Origin: JAGWBF01 sp963663025
GTDB taxonomy: Bacteria > Chloroflexota > Dehalococcoidia > Lucifugimonadales > JAGWBF01
Length of the DNA: 64,000 nucleotides
Reading direction: 5' to 3'
Assembly: GCA_963663025.1 (NCBI GenBank)
Contig: OY760073.1
Coordinates: 2,290,650-2,354,649, forward strand
The notes under the pieces were generated by a model. The model did not search any database and was not told the origin of the DNA. It saw nothing but the letters and a program-made list of their open reading frames with translations. Every line of letters starts with the position of its first letter. The first letter of the stretch is position 1. The position numbers and the translations under genes are program-made. This document shows positions 20,300 through 29,243 of this stretch, one piece after another.

Positions 20300-21250
20300 A
20301 TGGATATCGTAGGAAACAGGCGCTGGTACTTCCTCATCTCCGCCCTGCTTCTGCTGCCGGGGATCATATCCCTTATCATTCCGCCTGCCGTTCGGCCCGG
20401 AATCGACTTCACCAGCGGGAGCGCCATAACCATAGTGGCCGACCGGCCCATCTCCGAGGCCGACCTCCGCAGCGTGTTCGCCGACCTGGGTCATCCCGAA
20501 GCCCTCATACAGAAGACCGGCTCTACCACAGCCTTCGTCCGCACCGATGTACTTGAAGAGGGATTGGTGCAGGAGGACGGCACCTCGGTTTCCGAGCTGT
20601 CCCTGATGGAAGAGGAGCTGATGGAGCGCCTGGGGATAGATGTCCAGGAGGTGGATACCGTCTCCTCCATCGTGGCCGCAGAGACGGTGGTCTATGCCAT
20701 CATCCTGGTGATTATTGCCGCCGGGGGCATCCTTATCTATGTTACCTGGGCCTTCCGTTCCATCCCCAACTCCTTCCGGTACGGCGTTGCCGCCATCGTT
20801 GCCCTTGTCCATGACCTGCTCCTCATCGTGGGAATCTTCTCCATCCTGGGCAAGGTGATCGGCCTGGAGGTCAATGCTATGTTCATCGTCGGCCTCCTAA
20901 CCGTCATGGGATACAGCGTCAACGACACCATAGTCGTCTTCGACCGCATCCGGGAGAACGTGGCCCGCAACGTGGACCGCCCACTGGCAGGAGTCGTAAA
21001 CGCCAGCATCATGGAAAGCATGGGCCGTTCTCTGAACACCAGCATGACAACCACCTTTGTGCTGCTGGCCCTGCTCCTCTTCGGCGGCGCCACTCTGCGG
21101 GAGTTCCTGATGGTGCTGATCATTGGGGTCCTGATCGGGACCTACAGCTCCATATTCATCGCCAGCCAGTTCCTCGTGGCATGGGACAGAGGAGAGATCA
21201 GAAAGGTGCTGAGCAAGCTGAGGCTGGCCCGCCAAGCCAGCGAGGCGTAA
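20300..21250 (+). CDS. secF: Protein translocase subunit SecF
   Basis: Partner of SecD in the auxiliary export complex. Seen are an N-terminal helix, the GIDFTSGSAI motif, one periplasmic beta-alpha-beta module, then the RND-type membrane domain with TVMGYSVNDTIVVFDRIREN, the family signature, and SLNTSMTT. Length is 316 aa. The ATG directly abuts the secD stop codon, so translation is coupled. The basic C-terminus (KVLSKLRLARQ) is cytoplasmic. Confidence 0.95.
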   Translation: MDIVGNRRWYFLISALLLLPGIISLIIPPAVRPGIDFTSGSAITIVADRPISEADLRSVFADLGHPEALIQKTGSTTAFVRTDVLEEGLVQEDGTSVSELSLMEEELMERLGIDVQEVDTVSSIVAAETVVYAIILVIIAAGGILIYVTWAFRSIPNSFRYGVAAIVALVHDLLLIVGIFSILGKVIGLEVNAMFIVGLLTVMGYSVNDTIVVFDRIRENVARNVDRPLAGVVNASIMESMGRSLNTSMTTTFVLLALLLFGGATLREFLMVLIIGVLIGTYSSIFIASQFLVAWDRGEIRKVLSKLRLARQASEA

Positions 21251-21288
21251 CCGGGTCTCCCCCACTACAACCCTCTCGGAGGCTTACT

Positions 21289-22155
21289 ATGAAGCTGGGC
21301 GCTCACGTGTCCACATCCGGGGGCTTGGACAAAGCCATCGACCGTGGGGTGGAGATCGGGTGCGAGGCCATCCAGATATTCGGCTCCTCTCCTCAAGCTT
21401 GGGCATATAAAGCGCCTCCCACCGAACAGACCGGCTCCTTCCGGGATAAGGCCCGCGAACAGGGCATCTGCCCCGTGTTCTTCCATGGCATATACCTCGT
21501 GAACCTGGGCTCCGCCGACCCGAACCTCATCGAGAAGGGCATCGGGTCCCTGATCAACTACATGCACCTGGCGGCCGAGATAGATGCCGGAGGGGTGATA
21601 TTCCACCCCGGCAGCCACAAGGGAGCGGGGTACGAGGGTATCCTGGAGCGCGTCATCACAGCCATCGAGCAGGTGTTGGAGAACAGCCCGGAAGGGCCTT
21701 ACCTGACCCTGGAGAATACCGCCGGGATGGGCCAGCACATCGGGGCCAAGCTGGAGGAACTGGGGCGCATCATCAGGGGTGTCGATGAGGCCCACCGCCA
21801 TCGCCTGCGGATATGCCTGGACACCCAGCACTCCTATGCGGCGGGCTACGACGTAGCAACCAGGGATGGGCTGGAGGCTATGCTGGCCGAGTTCGACGAG
21901 ACCATCGGCCTCGACAAGTTGGCGGCTGTCCATGCTAACGACTCCAAATACGTCCTGGGGGCTGGTGTGGACCGGCACGAGAACATCGGCCAAGGGTACA
22001 TCGGCTTGGAGGGTTTCGAGAACATCATCGCCAACCCTGCCTTTAAGGACGTCCCCTTCTTTCTTGAAGTGCCCGGCCTGGAGGGCAAGGGCCCCGACAG
22101 GGAGAACCTGGATATTCTCAAGGATATGCGCTCGCGGCTCGTCCCCGAGGGCTGA
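21289..22155 (+). CDS. nfo: Deoxyribonuclease IV (apurinic/apyrimidinic endonuclease)
   Basis: Zinc-dependent AP endonuclease of base excision repair. The family start MKLGAHVSTSGGLDKAI and the metal-binding elements are visible: FHPGSHKG, LTLENTAGMG, CLDTQHSYAAGYD, HANDSKYVLGAGVDRHENIGQG. Length of 288 aa is typical. CGGAGG precedes ATG 21289; the open frame upstream is not conserved and lies inside secF. It shares a TGATG junction with the next gene. Confidence 0.95.
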   Translation: MKLGAHVSTSGGLDKAIDRGVEIGCEAIQIFGSSPQAWAYKAPPTEQTGSFRDKAREQGICPVFFHGIYLVNLGSADPNLIEKGIGSLINYMHLAAEIDAGGVIFHPGSHKGAGYEGILERVITAIEQVLENSPEGPYLTLENTAGMGQHIGAKLEELGRIIRGVDEAHRHRLRICLDTQHSYAAGYDVATRDGLEAMLAEFDETIGLDKLAAVHANDSKYVLGAGVDRHENIGQGYIGLEGFENIIANPAFKDVPFFLEVPGLEGKGPDRENLDILKDMRSRLVPEG

Positions 22156-22526
22156 TGCAGCTATCCCACCGGGAGTTCCACGACCTGGTGCGGCGGGCCT
22201 ACGATGAGCTGCCCGATGAGATAATGGCGTCCATCGAGAACGTCGCCATCCTGGTGGAGGACTGGCCGACCTGGGAAGACTTGGAAGATGCCGGCATAGA
22301 ACGCAGGGACCAGCTATTCGGCTTGTACAAGGGAGTCCCTCTTCCCGAGCGAGGAGAGTTCGTCCCCATGCTTCCTGACAGCATCACCCTGTTCAAGAGA
22401 CCCATCGAGCTTGTGTGCGCCAACTGGGAGGATGTGGTGCGGGAGGTGCGGACCACCCTGCTGCACGAGGTTGGCCACTACATGGGTTTCGGCGAGGAGG
22501 ATCTGGAGGAAATGGGTTACGGCTAG
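22155..22526 (+). CDS. Zincin-like metallopeptidase family protein
   Basis: Small (123 aa) protein of the possible-zinc-protease family (PF06262-like). The HEVGHYMGF motif near residues 102-110 gives the HExxH zinc site, followed by EEDLEEMGY, which is conserved at the C-terminus in this family. The N-terminal half (FHDLVRRAYDELPDEI, NVAILVEDWP) also matches. The ATG overlaps the nfo stop by one base. The function of the family is not established. Confidence 0.85.
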   Translation: MQLSHREFHDLVRRAYDELPDEIMASIENVAILVEDWPTWEDLEDAGIERRDQLFGLYKGVPLPERGEFVPMLPDSITLFKRPIELVCANWEDVVREVRTTLLHEVGHYMGFGEEDLEEMGYG

Positions 22527-22540
22527 CGGGTCCGCTGCGC

Positions 22541-22569
22541 TTGTGCCACCCTGAGACCCGTGTTATAAC
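22541..22569 (+). promoter_or_regulatory. Possible promoter for the CDGSH gene
   Basis: TTGTGC (22541-22546), a 17-nt spacer and TATAAC (22564-22569), with a leader of about 100 nt before ATG 22680. Confidence 0.45.
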
Positions 22570-22679
22570 GTTTGCCAGCACCCGACACATACGCCGGTAC
22601 TTCATGCCCCAGAGCACAAGGTTCGGAAGCTCTGAGCGGCCTATCGAAGATATCGGGCAAGAGCAGCATAGGAGGCTAC

Positions 22680-22892
22680 ATGGCGGACACCAAGATCATC
22701 GTTAGAATGAACGGGTCCTACTGGGTGGAAGGCCCCTTCGACCTAGTGGACCAGGACGGGAACGCCTTCACCATCCCCGAGGGCGAGAGGGTGGCCCTTT
22801 GCCGGTGCGGTATGTCCCAGACCAAGCCCTTCTGCGACTTGACCCACCGCAACGAAGGTTCCCTCTTCGACGCCCCGACCAAAGCAACCTAA
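22680..22892 (+). CDS. CDGSH iron-sulfur domain protein
   Basis: Small 70-aa protein predicted to bind a redox-active 2Fe-2S cluster through three Cys and one His. The cluster motif reads CRCGMSQTKPFCDLTH. Ligand spacing matches the family, but the usual Gly after CD is Leu. AGGAGG lies 5 nt before the ATG. The longer open frame upstream lacks a ribosome site. It is the last plus-strand gene before the convergent leucine dehydrogenase. Confidence 0.85.
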   Translation: MADTKIIVRMNGSYWVEGPFDLVDQDGNAFTIPEGERVALCRCGMSQTKPFCDLTHRNEGSLFDAPTKAT

Positions 22893-22955
22893 TCCAGGGT
22901 AGCTGCAGGTCCGACGCCGTAATGCACGGGTAGCATCAGGCGCCTGTAAAAGGCT

Positions 22956-24023
22956 TTAGCTCCTGTGTATAGGGCGGAGCTTGCCCATGGCGTGGATGCG
23001 CTCCTCGGCAAGGTGGTCAGCGGCCTGGGAGGTGCTGACGCCGTCCCGGCGCGCTATGTCCAGCACCTTCTCCATGGTCTCGTAGATGCGCAGGGTCTTC
23101 TCCCTGGCGCGATCTTCGTTGTACTGGGCGCCTACCTCGCAGGAGACGTTTATCACCCCGCCGGCGTTTATGATGTAGTCGGGAGCATATAGTATCCCCC
23201 GCTCCTGCAGGGCCAGCCCGTCGTCGTCGGTCAGAAGCTGGTTGTTGGCCCCTCCCGCCACAATGGAGCACCGCAGGCGTGGAACGGTGTCGCTGTTGAT
23301 CACACCTCCCAGGGCGCAGGGGGCGAAGATGTCGCACTCCTGGTCGTAGATGCTCTCCCCGGGGACTATGGTGGCCTCCATCTCCCGGGCCTTGTCCAGG
23401 GCACTTTCGTTGATGTCGGTCACCACCATGCGCGCCCCCTCCTCACGCAGGTGGCCGGCGGTGTGATAGGCGACCTTGCCGAATCCCTGGAAGGCCACCG
23501 TCCTGCCAGCCAGGGAGTCGGTGCCCCACAGGTGCTTGGCGCAGGCCTTCATGCCCATGAAGACGCCAAGCCCCGTCATGATGGACGTATCGCCGCTACC
23601 GCCCTCGGATACTGGGAGACCCACTACGTGGCGCGTCTCCAGGCGGATGTACTCCAAATCCCGGATGGTAGAGCCCACGTCGGTGGTGGTGATGTACCGG
23701 CCTCCCAGGGAGTCCAGGAACCGGGCGTAGGCCCGCACCATCGGCTCGGACTTGTCCTTGTTGGGGTCGGCCATGATGATGGCCTTCCCGCCGCCGAAGG
23801 GCAGGTCGGCGGCGGCCGACTTGTAGGTCATGGCCTTGGACAGCCTCAGCACGTCGGTAAGGGCATCTTCTTCGGACTTGTGGGGCCAGATTCGCACCCC
23901 TCCCAGTCCCGGCCCTAGGGTGGTGTTGTGGATGGCGATGAAGCCTCGAAGGCCCGCCGACTCTTCGGAGAATGCCACCACCTGCTCGTGCCCGTTGTCA
24001 TGCATGTAACTGAGAACGTCCAT
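22956..24023 (-). CDS. Glu/Leu/Phe/Val dehydrogenase family, probably leucine dehydrogenase
   Basis: NAD-dependent oxidative deaminase of branched-chain amino acids. The catalytic Lys lies in DLPFGGGKA, with KAMTYKSAAADLP and GPGLGGVR upstream. The Rossmann domain has VAFQGFGKVA, followed by APCALGGVIN and VAGGANNQL. Length of 355 aa matches leucine or phenylalanine rather than glutamate dehydrogenases. ATG 24023 has a strong AGGAGGT, and TATAAT lies about 20 nt further upstream. It is divergent from the fumarylacetoacetase-family gene. Confidence 0.9.
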   Translation of the reverse strand: MDVLSYMHDNGHEQVVAFSEESAGLRGFIAIHNTTLGPGLGGVRIWPHKSEEDALTDVLRLSKAMTYKSAAADLPFGGGKAIIMADPNKDKSEPMVRAYARFLDSLGGRYITTTDVGSTIRDLEYIRLETRHVVGLPVSEGGSGDTSIMTGLGVFMGMKACAKHLWGTDSLAGRTVAFQGFGKVAYHTAGHLREEGARMVVTDINESALDKAREMEATIVPGESIYDQECDIFAPCALGGVINSDTVPRLRCSIVAGGANNQLLTDDDGLALQERGILYAPDYIINAGGVINVSCEVGAQYNEDRAREKTLRIYETMEKVLDIARRDGVSTSQAADHLAEERIHAMGKLRPIHRS

Positions 24024-24130
24024 ATCCGACCTCCTTAGGGCAATTATAGAACACCTGCCTGTGTCCCCGTAGCAGGCTGTTGGCGCAGTTGCGGCCCACT
24101 TCCCGGTGACGGCCCCTACTGTTCCCTGCG

Positions 24131-24159
24131 TTGACGGCCTATGGGCTGCACCATACAAT
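24131..24159 (+). promoter_or_regulatory. Sigma70-type promoter for the FAH-family gene
   Basis: TTGACG (24131-24136), a 17-nt spacer and TACAAT (24154-24159). The leader of about 55 nt ends in GGAGGAG before ATG 24220. Confidence 0.62.
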
Positions 24160-24219
24160 ACCCTCTGTTCCAAGGGCAGGGCCTGTTCCTGCCATCATTC
24201 ACAAGAGTTGGGAGGAGCC

Positions 24220-25152
24220 ATGAAGCTAGTGTTCTTCGATGATTTCCGCCTGGGCGCCCTCAAGGGCGATAACGTCGTGGACATTGGAGGCGCCGTCAGC
24301 GGCGTGGTCCACACGTCGCCCCAGGACCTGATCAGCCGGGTCATCGCCGATTTCGGCAGCCACAAAGGAGCCATAGAGAAGGCCATCAACGATTCGGCGG
24401 GAACACCCGTCTCCCAGGTGAGGCTCCGCGCGCCCCTGCCCGAGCCTCCCCGCATCGTCGCCATGGCGGTCAACTACATGGAGTACGGCACCCGGGAGCG
24501 GGCCGCCGACATCGACGCTTTCCACAAGTCCCCAAGCTGTGTCATCGGCAACGGCGACACGGTGGTGCTGCCCGAGTGCCAAGCCACCATCTTCGAAGCT
24601 GAGGCTGAGTTGGGCATCGTCATCGGTAAGACGGCCAGCAGGGTACAGCCCAAGGATGCCTACGACCACATCTTCGGTTACACCAACTTCATCGATGTGT
24701 CGGCCAGGGGGTTCCGTCCCGAGAACCGGGGCAGCTTCTTCTGGGGAAAGACGTGGGACACCTTCGGGCCTATGGGCCCCGCTATCGTCACCGCCGATGA
24801 GATAGCCGACCCGATGAACATCAACATCAGAAGCTGGATCAACGGCGACCTGTACCAGGACTACCCGACCAGCGACATGGCCAACGCCATACCCAGGATC
24901 ATCGAATGGGTTAGCTGGATCACCACCCTGAAGCCTGGCGACATTGTTGCCGCCGGCACCAACCACCAGGGTCTTTCGGGGGTCCAGAACGGTGACCGCA
25001 TCGAGCTGGAGACCGACGGACTGGGCAGGCTGACGGTGCATGTGCGCGACGACCTGAACAGGAAGTGGGAACGCACGACGCGCCACGACAAGACCCCCGA
25101 GCAGATCCAGGCCATCGCAGGCCCGGCGCCCCTCGACCGCATCGGCGCCTAA
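24220..25152 (+). CDS. Fumarylacetoacetate hydrolase family protein
   Basis: Metal-dependent C-C hydrolase or isomerase/decarboxylase of aromatic catabolism type. The metal-binding FEAEAELGIVIGK and a downstream FGYTNFIDVSARGF segment are visible, with GDIVAAGTNHQGLS near the C-terminus. Length is 310 aa. The start is set by GGAGGAG before ATG 24220. The exact substrate (for example 2-hydroxyhepta-diene-dioate or acylpyruvate) cannot be assigned. It stands alone between leucine dehydrogenase and a repeat block. Confidence 0.87.
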   Translation: MKLVFFDDFRLGALKGDNVVDIGGAVSGVVHTSPQDLISRVIADFGSHKGAIEKAINDSAGTPVSQVRLRAPLPEPPRIVAMAVNYMEYGTRERAADIDAFHKSPSCVIGNGDTVVLPECQATIFEAEAELGIVIGKTASRVQPKDAYDHIFGYTNFIDVSARGFRPENRGSFFWGKTWDTFGPMGPAIVTADEIADPMNINIRSWINGDLYQDYPTSDMANAIPRIIEWVSWITTLKPGDIVAAGTNHQGLSGVQNGDRIELETDGLGRLTVHVRDDLNRKWERTTRHDKTPEQIQAIAGPAPLDRIGA

Positions 25153-25183
25153 GGGTACCTGCCCCGATAGTAATGGGCCCCAA

Positions 25184-25668
25184 CTGTCCGTTCCCCTGAG
25201 GAAAATCGAAGGGGAACGAACAGCAGGAGGCAGCGGGAATGACGGCACGAGCAGCCTGTCCCAGTCCCCCGAACTCTCCTGGATTGCGGCCTTCGCCGCA
25301 ATGACGACAAGGGCGTCGTCATTGCCAGCCTTTTGCAAGTCTCGCACATTCTTCGTCGTTCCAGGAAAAGGGGAACACACAGTGGCCTTCAGCACGGCTG
25401 TCCGTTCGTCCTGAGGGAAATCGAAGGGGAACGGACAGCCGGTGCCTAGGTTGCGCAAGGCTCGCCGACCTCGAGAATGGCGGTACGATTCCCTCACAGA
25501 GACCACGCATTTCGTCATTGCGGCGAAGGCCGCGATCCAGGACGGAGCGCTGCCGGCTTCCAGGATGGCTCCGGCCCCATTTCGTCGTTCCCGCGAAAGC
25601 GGGAACCTACCATGGCTCGCAACACAGCCGTCCGTTCCCCTTCGAGAGCCTCAGGGCGAACCGACAGG
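25184..25668. repeat. Repeat block in the 25.2-25.7 kb gap
   Basis: The 527-bp gap between the FAH-family gene and herA holds no gene. In order it contains a B palindrome (25184-25223), an A terminus (25281-25306), a degenerate D copy (25355-25377), a B palindrome (25398-25440), an inverted A terminus (25513-25538), a D palindrome (25583-25606, CGTTCCCGCGAAAGCGGGAAC-like) and a B palindrome (25625-25668). The two A termini face each other around one B copy. Confidence 0.78.
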
Positions 25669-25679
25669 AAGCAGGTGCC

Positions 25680-27323
25680 CTACCCGAAGATGTCCTTTAG
25701 CTCATCCCCGGACGAGCGTGAGGCGGAGCCGTCGCCGGAGAGGGGACGGGAAGGCGTCCTGCTCAGCTCGGCATAGGAGTCGGCGGACCCGAACTCCCGG
25801 GTGTGCACCACCACGGGCATAGGTACAGCGTGGCCGTATATGAGGGCCTGCTGCTTGGACTCCAGCCGGGCCAGGACCGTGCGCAGCTCCCGGCTCCCCG
25901 GCGCTCCTCCAAGTACGGCATCGATGTCCCGCTCGTTGTCCAGCAGGCACACCAGCTTGGTCCCCACCTGGCTCATCACCTCCTGGTCGATGCCGCCGGG
26001 ACGCTGGTCAATGACCATCAGGGTAACGCTGTACTTGCGCAGCTCCCGGGCGATGATGCCGAAGATGGTCTGAGAAGCCAGCCCGGGGCTGAGGAACTTG
26101 TGGGCCTCCTCAATGGCGATGACTAGAGGCCGCGGCCCGGGGCCGCCCTTTCCCTCCGCCTCTTCATGGCGTTGGACGTACCTTTCGTGGATTCGCCGGG
26201 TAAGCAGGTTGGCCACCAGGATGTATGCGTGGGGGTCGTTGCCATAGCGTCCGAACTCCAGCACCACGTGCATTCCCCTGTCCAGGTGTTCCAGGATGCG
26301 CTGCACCGAGTCCCGCTCGGTCCTGGAGACCATGAACTCGTAACGCTTGAAGCGGGACAGCCGGTTGTGAAGAGCAGCCAGGGCTTGGGGCTGCACGTTG
26401 ATCGAAGACGACAGCTCCGACAGGTCATCCCGGCCCCCCATCCCCAGGAACTCCTCCAGCCACTTTCCCGCGCCCAGTCGCTGCTTCAGGTTGTAGGCGG
26501 CTTGGGCAGCCACGTCGGACAAGCCCAGGTTCTCTCGCAGGGCCTCTATGTCCTCGGGTTCGATGTCGCCGTAGCTGATGCGCACTACCTCATCGGGGGA
26601 CAATCCCCTCTGGCGGGAGCTCTTCTCATCCAGGGAGAACACAGCAACCTTGGAGCCGAAGAGCTGCTTCAGCCCCTTGACCTGCCTGTTCCGCTCGGCA
26701 TCCCGGCCCTGCCAGCCGTACTCGCTGTGCATATCGAAGATCAGGGTGGAAGCCAGATCGCTCTGCAGGATGCCCACCAGCAGCAGCCGCGTTAGGAAGG
26801 TCTTGCCCGTGCCGCTCTTGCCGAATATGCCCATGGAGCGCTCGGTGAGGGACTTCAGGTCTAGGCACACCTTCGTTTCCATATCCAGGGGATTGCCGAT
26901 CCAGAAGTGCTGATCGTCGGCGTTGCCGAACACCGCCTGCACATCCCGTTCGGAGGCCAGGAAGGCGCGGGCAAAGTGGGGAGGGATGGTCTTGGCCGGG
27001 GCAGGCGAATCCGAATCGCCAAGGACGGCGGGCATGGTCAGGGAAGGAAGCACCGCGATGGACCCGAAGACAGCTGTGCCTCCCATGACCTCAGAGATGA
27101 AAGGGTCGCTCACGTCGGGCAGGTTGTACTTCAGGCCCGGGCTGGCGGCTCCCAGCTTGACGTCGGTCACCACGCCGAAGAAGCGCAGCTTCTCGCCCTG
27201 CAGGGTCACGAAGGTGCCGACCTTCACCTCCTCCACCGAGGTTGCAGGGTCCAGGCGAACCTCCACACCCTGTCCCAGAGAGCCGTCGACAACCAGTCCA
27301 AGGGGTGTGCCCATGCCGTTCAC
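25680..27323 (-). CDS. herA: HerA-like DNA translocase ATPase
   Basis: FtsK/HerA superfamily ATPase expected to form a hexamer that pumps DNA for NurA-mediated end resection. The N-terminal HAS-barrel (about residues 5-65) is followed by Walker A GKSGTGKT near residue 200, Walker B LVIAIEEAH with the catalytic Glu, and an arginine-rich C-terminal segment. Length is 547 aa. The GTG start at 27323 overlaps the upstream stop as GTGA. The gene order nurA, HAS-barrel protein, herA argues for one complex. Confidence 0.9.
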   Translation of the reverse strand: MNGMGTPLGLVVDGSLGQGVEVRLDPATSVEEVKVGTFVTLQGEKLRFFGVVTDVKLGAASPGLKYNLPDVSDPFISEVMGGTAVFGSIAVLPSLTMPAVLGDSDSPAPAKTIPPHFARAFLASERDVQAVFGNADDQHFWIGNPLDMETKVCLDLKSLTERSMGIFGKSGTGKTFLTRLLLVGILQSDLASTLIFDMHSEYGWQGRDAERNRQVKGLKQLFGSKVAVFSLDEKSSRQRGLSPDEVVRISYGDIEPEDIEALRENLGLSDVAAQAAYNLKQRLGAGKWLEEFLGMGGRDDLSELSSSINVQPQALAALHNRLSRFKRYEFMVSRTERDSVQRILEHLDRGMHVVLEFGRYGNDPHAYILVANLLTRRIHERYVQRHEEAEGKGGPGPRPLVIAIEEAHKFLSPGLASQTIFGIIARELRKYSVTLMVIDQRPGGIDQEVMSQVGTKLVCLLDNERDIDAVLGGAPGSRELRTVLARLESKQQALIYGHAVPMPVVVHTREFGSADSYAELSRTPSRPLSGDGSASRSSGDELKDIFG

Positions 27324-27961
27324 GGAGATAGTCTCCGCAGCATGGCGTTGACCCTGGGAGGCTCCGACGCCAAGAGCAGGGCGAGGATTTTACCCGAACC
27401 CACCAGGAAGGACCTGGGGTCCGGATGGTGGACGCTGGCCAAGCGCAGACACGAAGCGACCACCTCGTCGGAAACCGCCTGGCTGCCCCCGCCCGATGCC
27501 ATGAGCAGATCCAGGAATCCCGGCGAGTGTGTGAACTCCAGGATCTGCCGGGGGGTGCAGGAGTGTACGAAGGCGTGAATACGCGGAGGCTCCGGGGGAA
27601 GGTGATGGAAGAAGGCGTCGGCGCTTTCGTAGCCTACGACGACTGCCTCGAACCGGGTGCACAGCAGGTGCTCCAGCTGGGGGTTCTCCCGGTAGATGTC
27701 CTCTTCCCGCTGGGCTTCCGCCCCCCGCGCGATCACAGGTCTTCCCGGCTCCAAGCCCTGGGTGTCGATGCCCGTCAGCACACCGTACACCCTGGGAGAC
27801 ACGTCCCGGGCTTCGCCCTGGCCTCCGACGCTCACCAGGGATCCCAGCGGGGGTGCTTGGTAGAGCTGGTAGCACTGGGCTTGGAAGCGGTGGGAGGCTG
27901 ATTCCACCACCTCGCCAACTCTCTGGGGGGTAGAGCTGTCCGTGGGTTGGTGGCTGCTCAT
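27320..27961 (-). CDS. HAS-barrel domain protein between nurA and herA
   Basis: A 213-aa protein whose first ~100 residues look like a free-standing HAS-barrel, the small beta domain found at the N-terminus of HerA (LGSLVSVGG, VYGVLTGIDTQGLEPGRPVIARG, ALVVGY-like VVVGYES). The rest is helical and Pro-rich with no known motif. It overlaps nurA by ATGA and herA by GTGA. A role as adaptor for assembling HerA on NurA or DNA is inferred from position only. Confidence 0.72.
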   Translation of the reverse strand: MSSHQPTDSSTPQRVGEVVESASHRFQAQCYQLYQAPPLGSLVSVGGQGEARDVSPRVYGVLTGIDTQGLEPGRPVIARGAEAQREEDIYRENPQLEHLLCTRFEAVVVGYESADAFFHHLPPEPPRIHAFVHSCTPRQILEFTHSPGFLDLLMASGGGSQAVSDEVVASCLRLASVHHPDPRSFLVGSGKILALLLASEPPRVNAMLRRLSP

Positions 27962-29169
27962 AGCCAGCGGGTCCCCTTGGAGCGGTTCTTCTCCGAGGTG
28001 TACACGGGCAGGTGGCGGCGCTCCAGGGCGGCATCTACCATCTTTCTGAAGGTCTCCCTGTCCTGTCCCGTAACCACCGCCTGCTCGTGGGCTTCGGCGA
28101 TGGCTGCCGGGTATCCCATGCCCCGACGCACCTGGTCCATGACTAGGGTGTGGCTCAGGGCGACGCGGTTCTCATCCTGGGCGACCCACAAAGGGACTTC
28201 CACCCGCCCTATCTCGGTGCCGGTGTTCAGGTAGTAGAAGCATACCTGGTGAGGCCCGTAGTACTCCCTGGAAACCGAGGAGTTGGAGCGGTAGATGCCC
28301 GACCGCTCGCCGGGGGCCAGCAGCTCCTGGAATATGTGCCTGTCCAGGAGCCCGTTGGCGCTGTCGCAGGGGCTGTGGGCGGAGCGGAAGCTGGTGCAAG
28401 ACTGCTGGCAGATATCTTCCCTTTGCTGGCACAGGGCCAGCCTCAGGGTGTTCAACACCTCGGTGGTCTGAGGCAGGCTCACGTAGGCTGCCAGGACCAG
28501 AGAGCGGCGAGCGGCCTGCGCCTGCAGGGAATCCAGGGCGGGCATGAGCATTTCGCCCAGCAGCTTTTCCCGCAGGAAGGGAGGGTATCCCCGGCCTGCC
28601 AGTCCCCACATAACCAGGGAGCCGTCCAGCAAGGCCAGGAGCGGCAAGGCCGGGTCCGCGCTCTCCGCCGCTTCCGCCAAGCCCTCTACCTCCTTGACCG
28701 TCCGCAGCATCCCCAGGACTGCTCCCTGGACAGCCACCGAATCGTTGGAGGTCGTGGCGGGCGCGTTCAGGAAGATGTCCTCCTCGGCGGCGTAGAGGGC
28801 GGGTTGGCTGAAGAGGCGGGCGTCGGGGTGGGACCCATAGGTGAAGACGCACCCCCCGATGTTGATCAGGTAGCACCGCACGGGAATATGCCTGTCCACG
28901 TCGATGTGGGAGCCGTCCACCGAAGCCACGCTGAAGTCGGCGGGCAGTACGGAGGGCTGGTATCTAGCATCCAGAGCATCCTCGGGCGTTGCGCACAGGA
29001 AGGGCCGGCCCCGGGATGCTTCCACCCTGCCAGCCAGCTCGGCGGCGTCGGTGGTGGCGAGGGCAGCCATTAGCCTGTCAACCTGCTGGGTGCGGGAGTA
29101 GGTGGCGTCAGCCAGGTGCCCCGCCATGCTGTCGATCTGCGCTGCCGTTTTGGCTATGTCCAGTGCCAA
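27958..29169 (-). CDS. nurA: NurA-domain nuclease
   Basis: Predicted DNA-end-processing nuclease acting with HerA. The two NurA aspartate motifs are seen: VASVDGSH (about residue 85) and LLDGSLVMW (about residue 195). The C-terminal YYLNTG and EAHEQAVVTGQDRE elements conserved in the family are also present. Length is 403 aa. The start is a TTG at 29169 with only a modest ribosome site; no in-frame ATG precedes the conserved region. It is first of the three-gene operon and lies 75 nt downstream of selB, separated by a C-type palindrome. Confidence 0.86.
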   Translation of the reverse strand: MALDIAKTAAQIDSMAGHLADATYSRTQQVDRLMAALATTDAAELAGRVEASRGRPFLCATPEDALDARYQPSVLPADFSVASVDGSHIDVDRHIPVRCYLINIGGCVFTYGSHPDARLFSQPALYAAEEDIFLNAPATTSNDSVAVQGAVLGMLRTVKEVEGLAEAAESADPALPLLALLDGSLVMWGLAGRGYPPFLREKLLGEMLMPALDSLQAQAARRSLVLAAYVSLPQTTEVLNTLRLALCQQREDICQQSCTSFRSAHSPCDSANGLLDRHIFQELLAPGERSGIYRSNSSVSREYYGPHQVCFYYLNTGTEIGRVEVPLWVAQDENRVALSHTLVMDQVRRGMGYPAAIAEAHEQAVVTGQDRETFRKMVDAALERRHLPVYTSEKNRSKGTRWL

Positions 29170-29186
29170 GCTGCTTGCCTAATTCC

Positions 29187-29224
29187 ACCCTCTCCCCTGG
29201 TGGGAGAGGGCTGGGGTGAGGGGG
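29187..29224. repeat. C-type palindrome between selB and nurA
   Basis: CTCTCCC and GGGAGAG arms around a short loop, with CCACCC/GGGGTG flanks. The same family occurs at 15571, 31232 and 47257. It could act as a weak transcription barrier, but there is no T-tract. Confidence 0.6.
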
Positions 29225-29243
29225 ATTACATCGTTGCCGTTGC

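Noticed and set aside
24226..25518. 430-codon minus-strand frame
   Set aside because: Antisense to the FAH-family gene and running into palindromic repeats.
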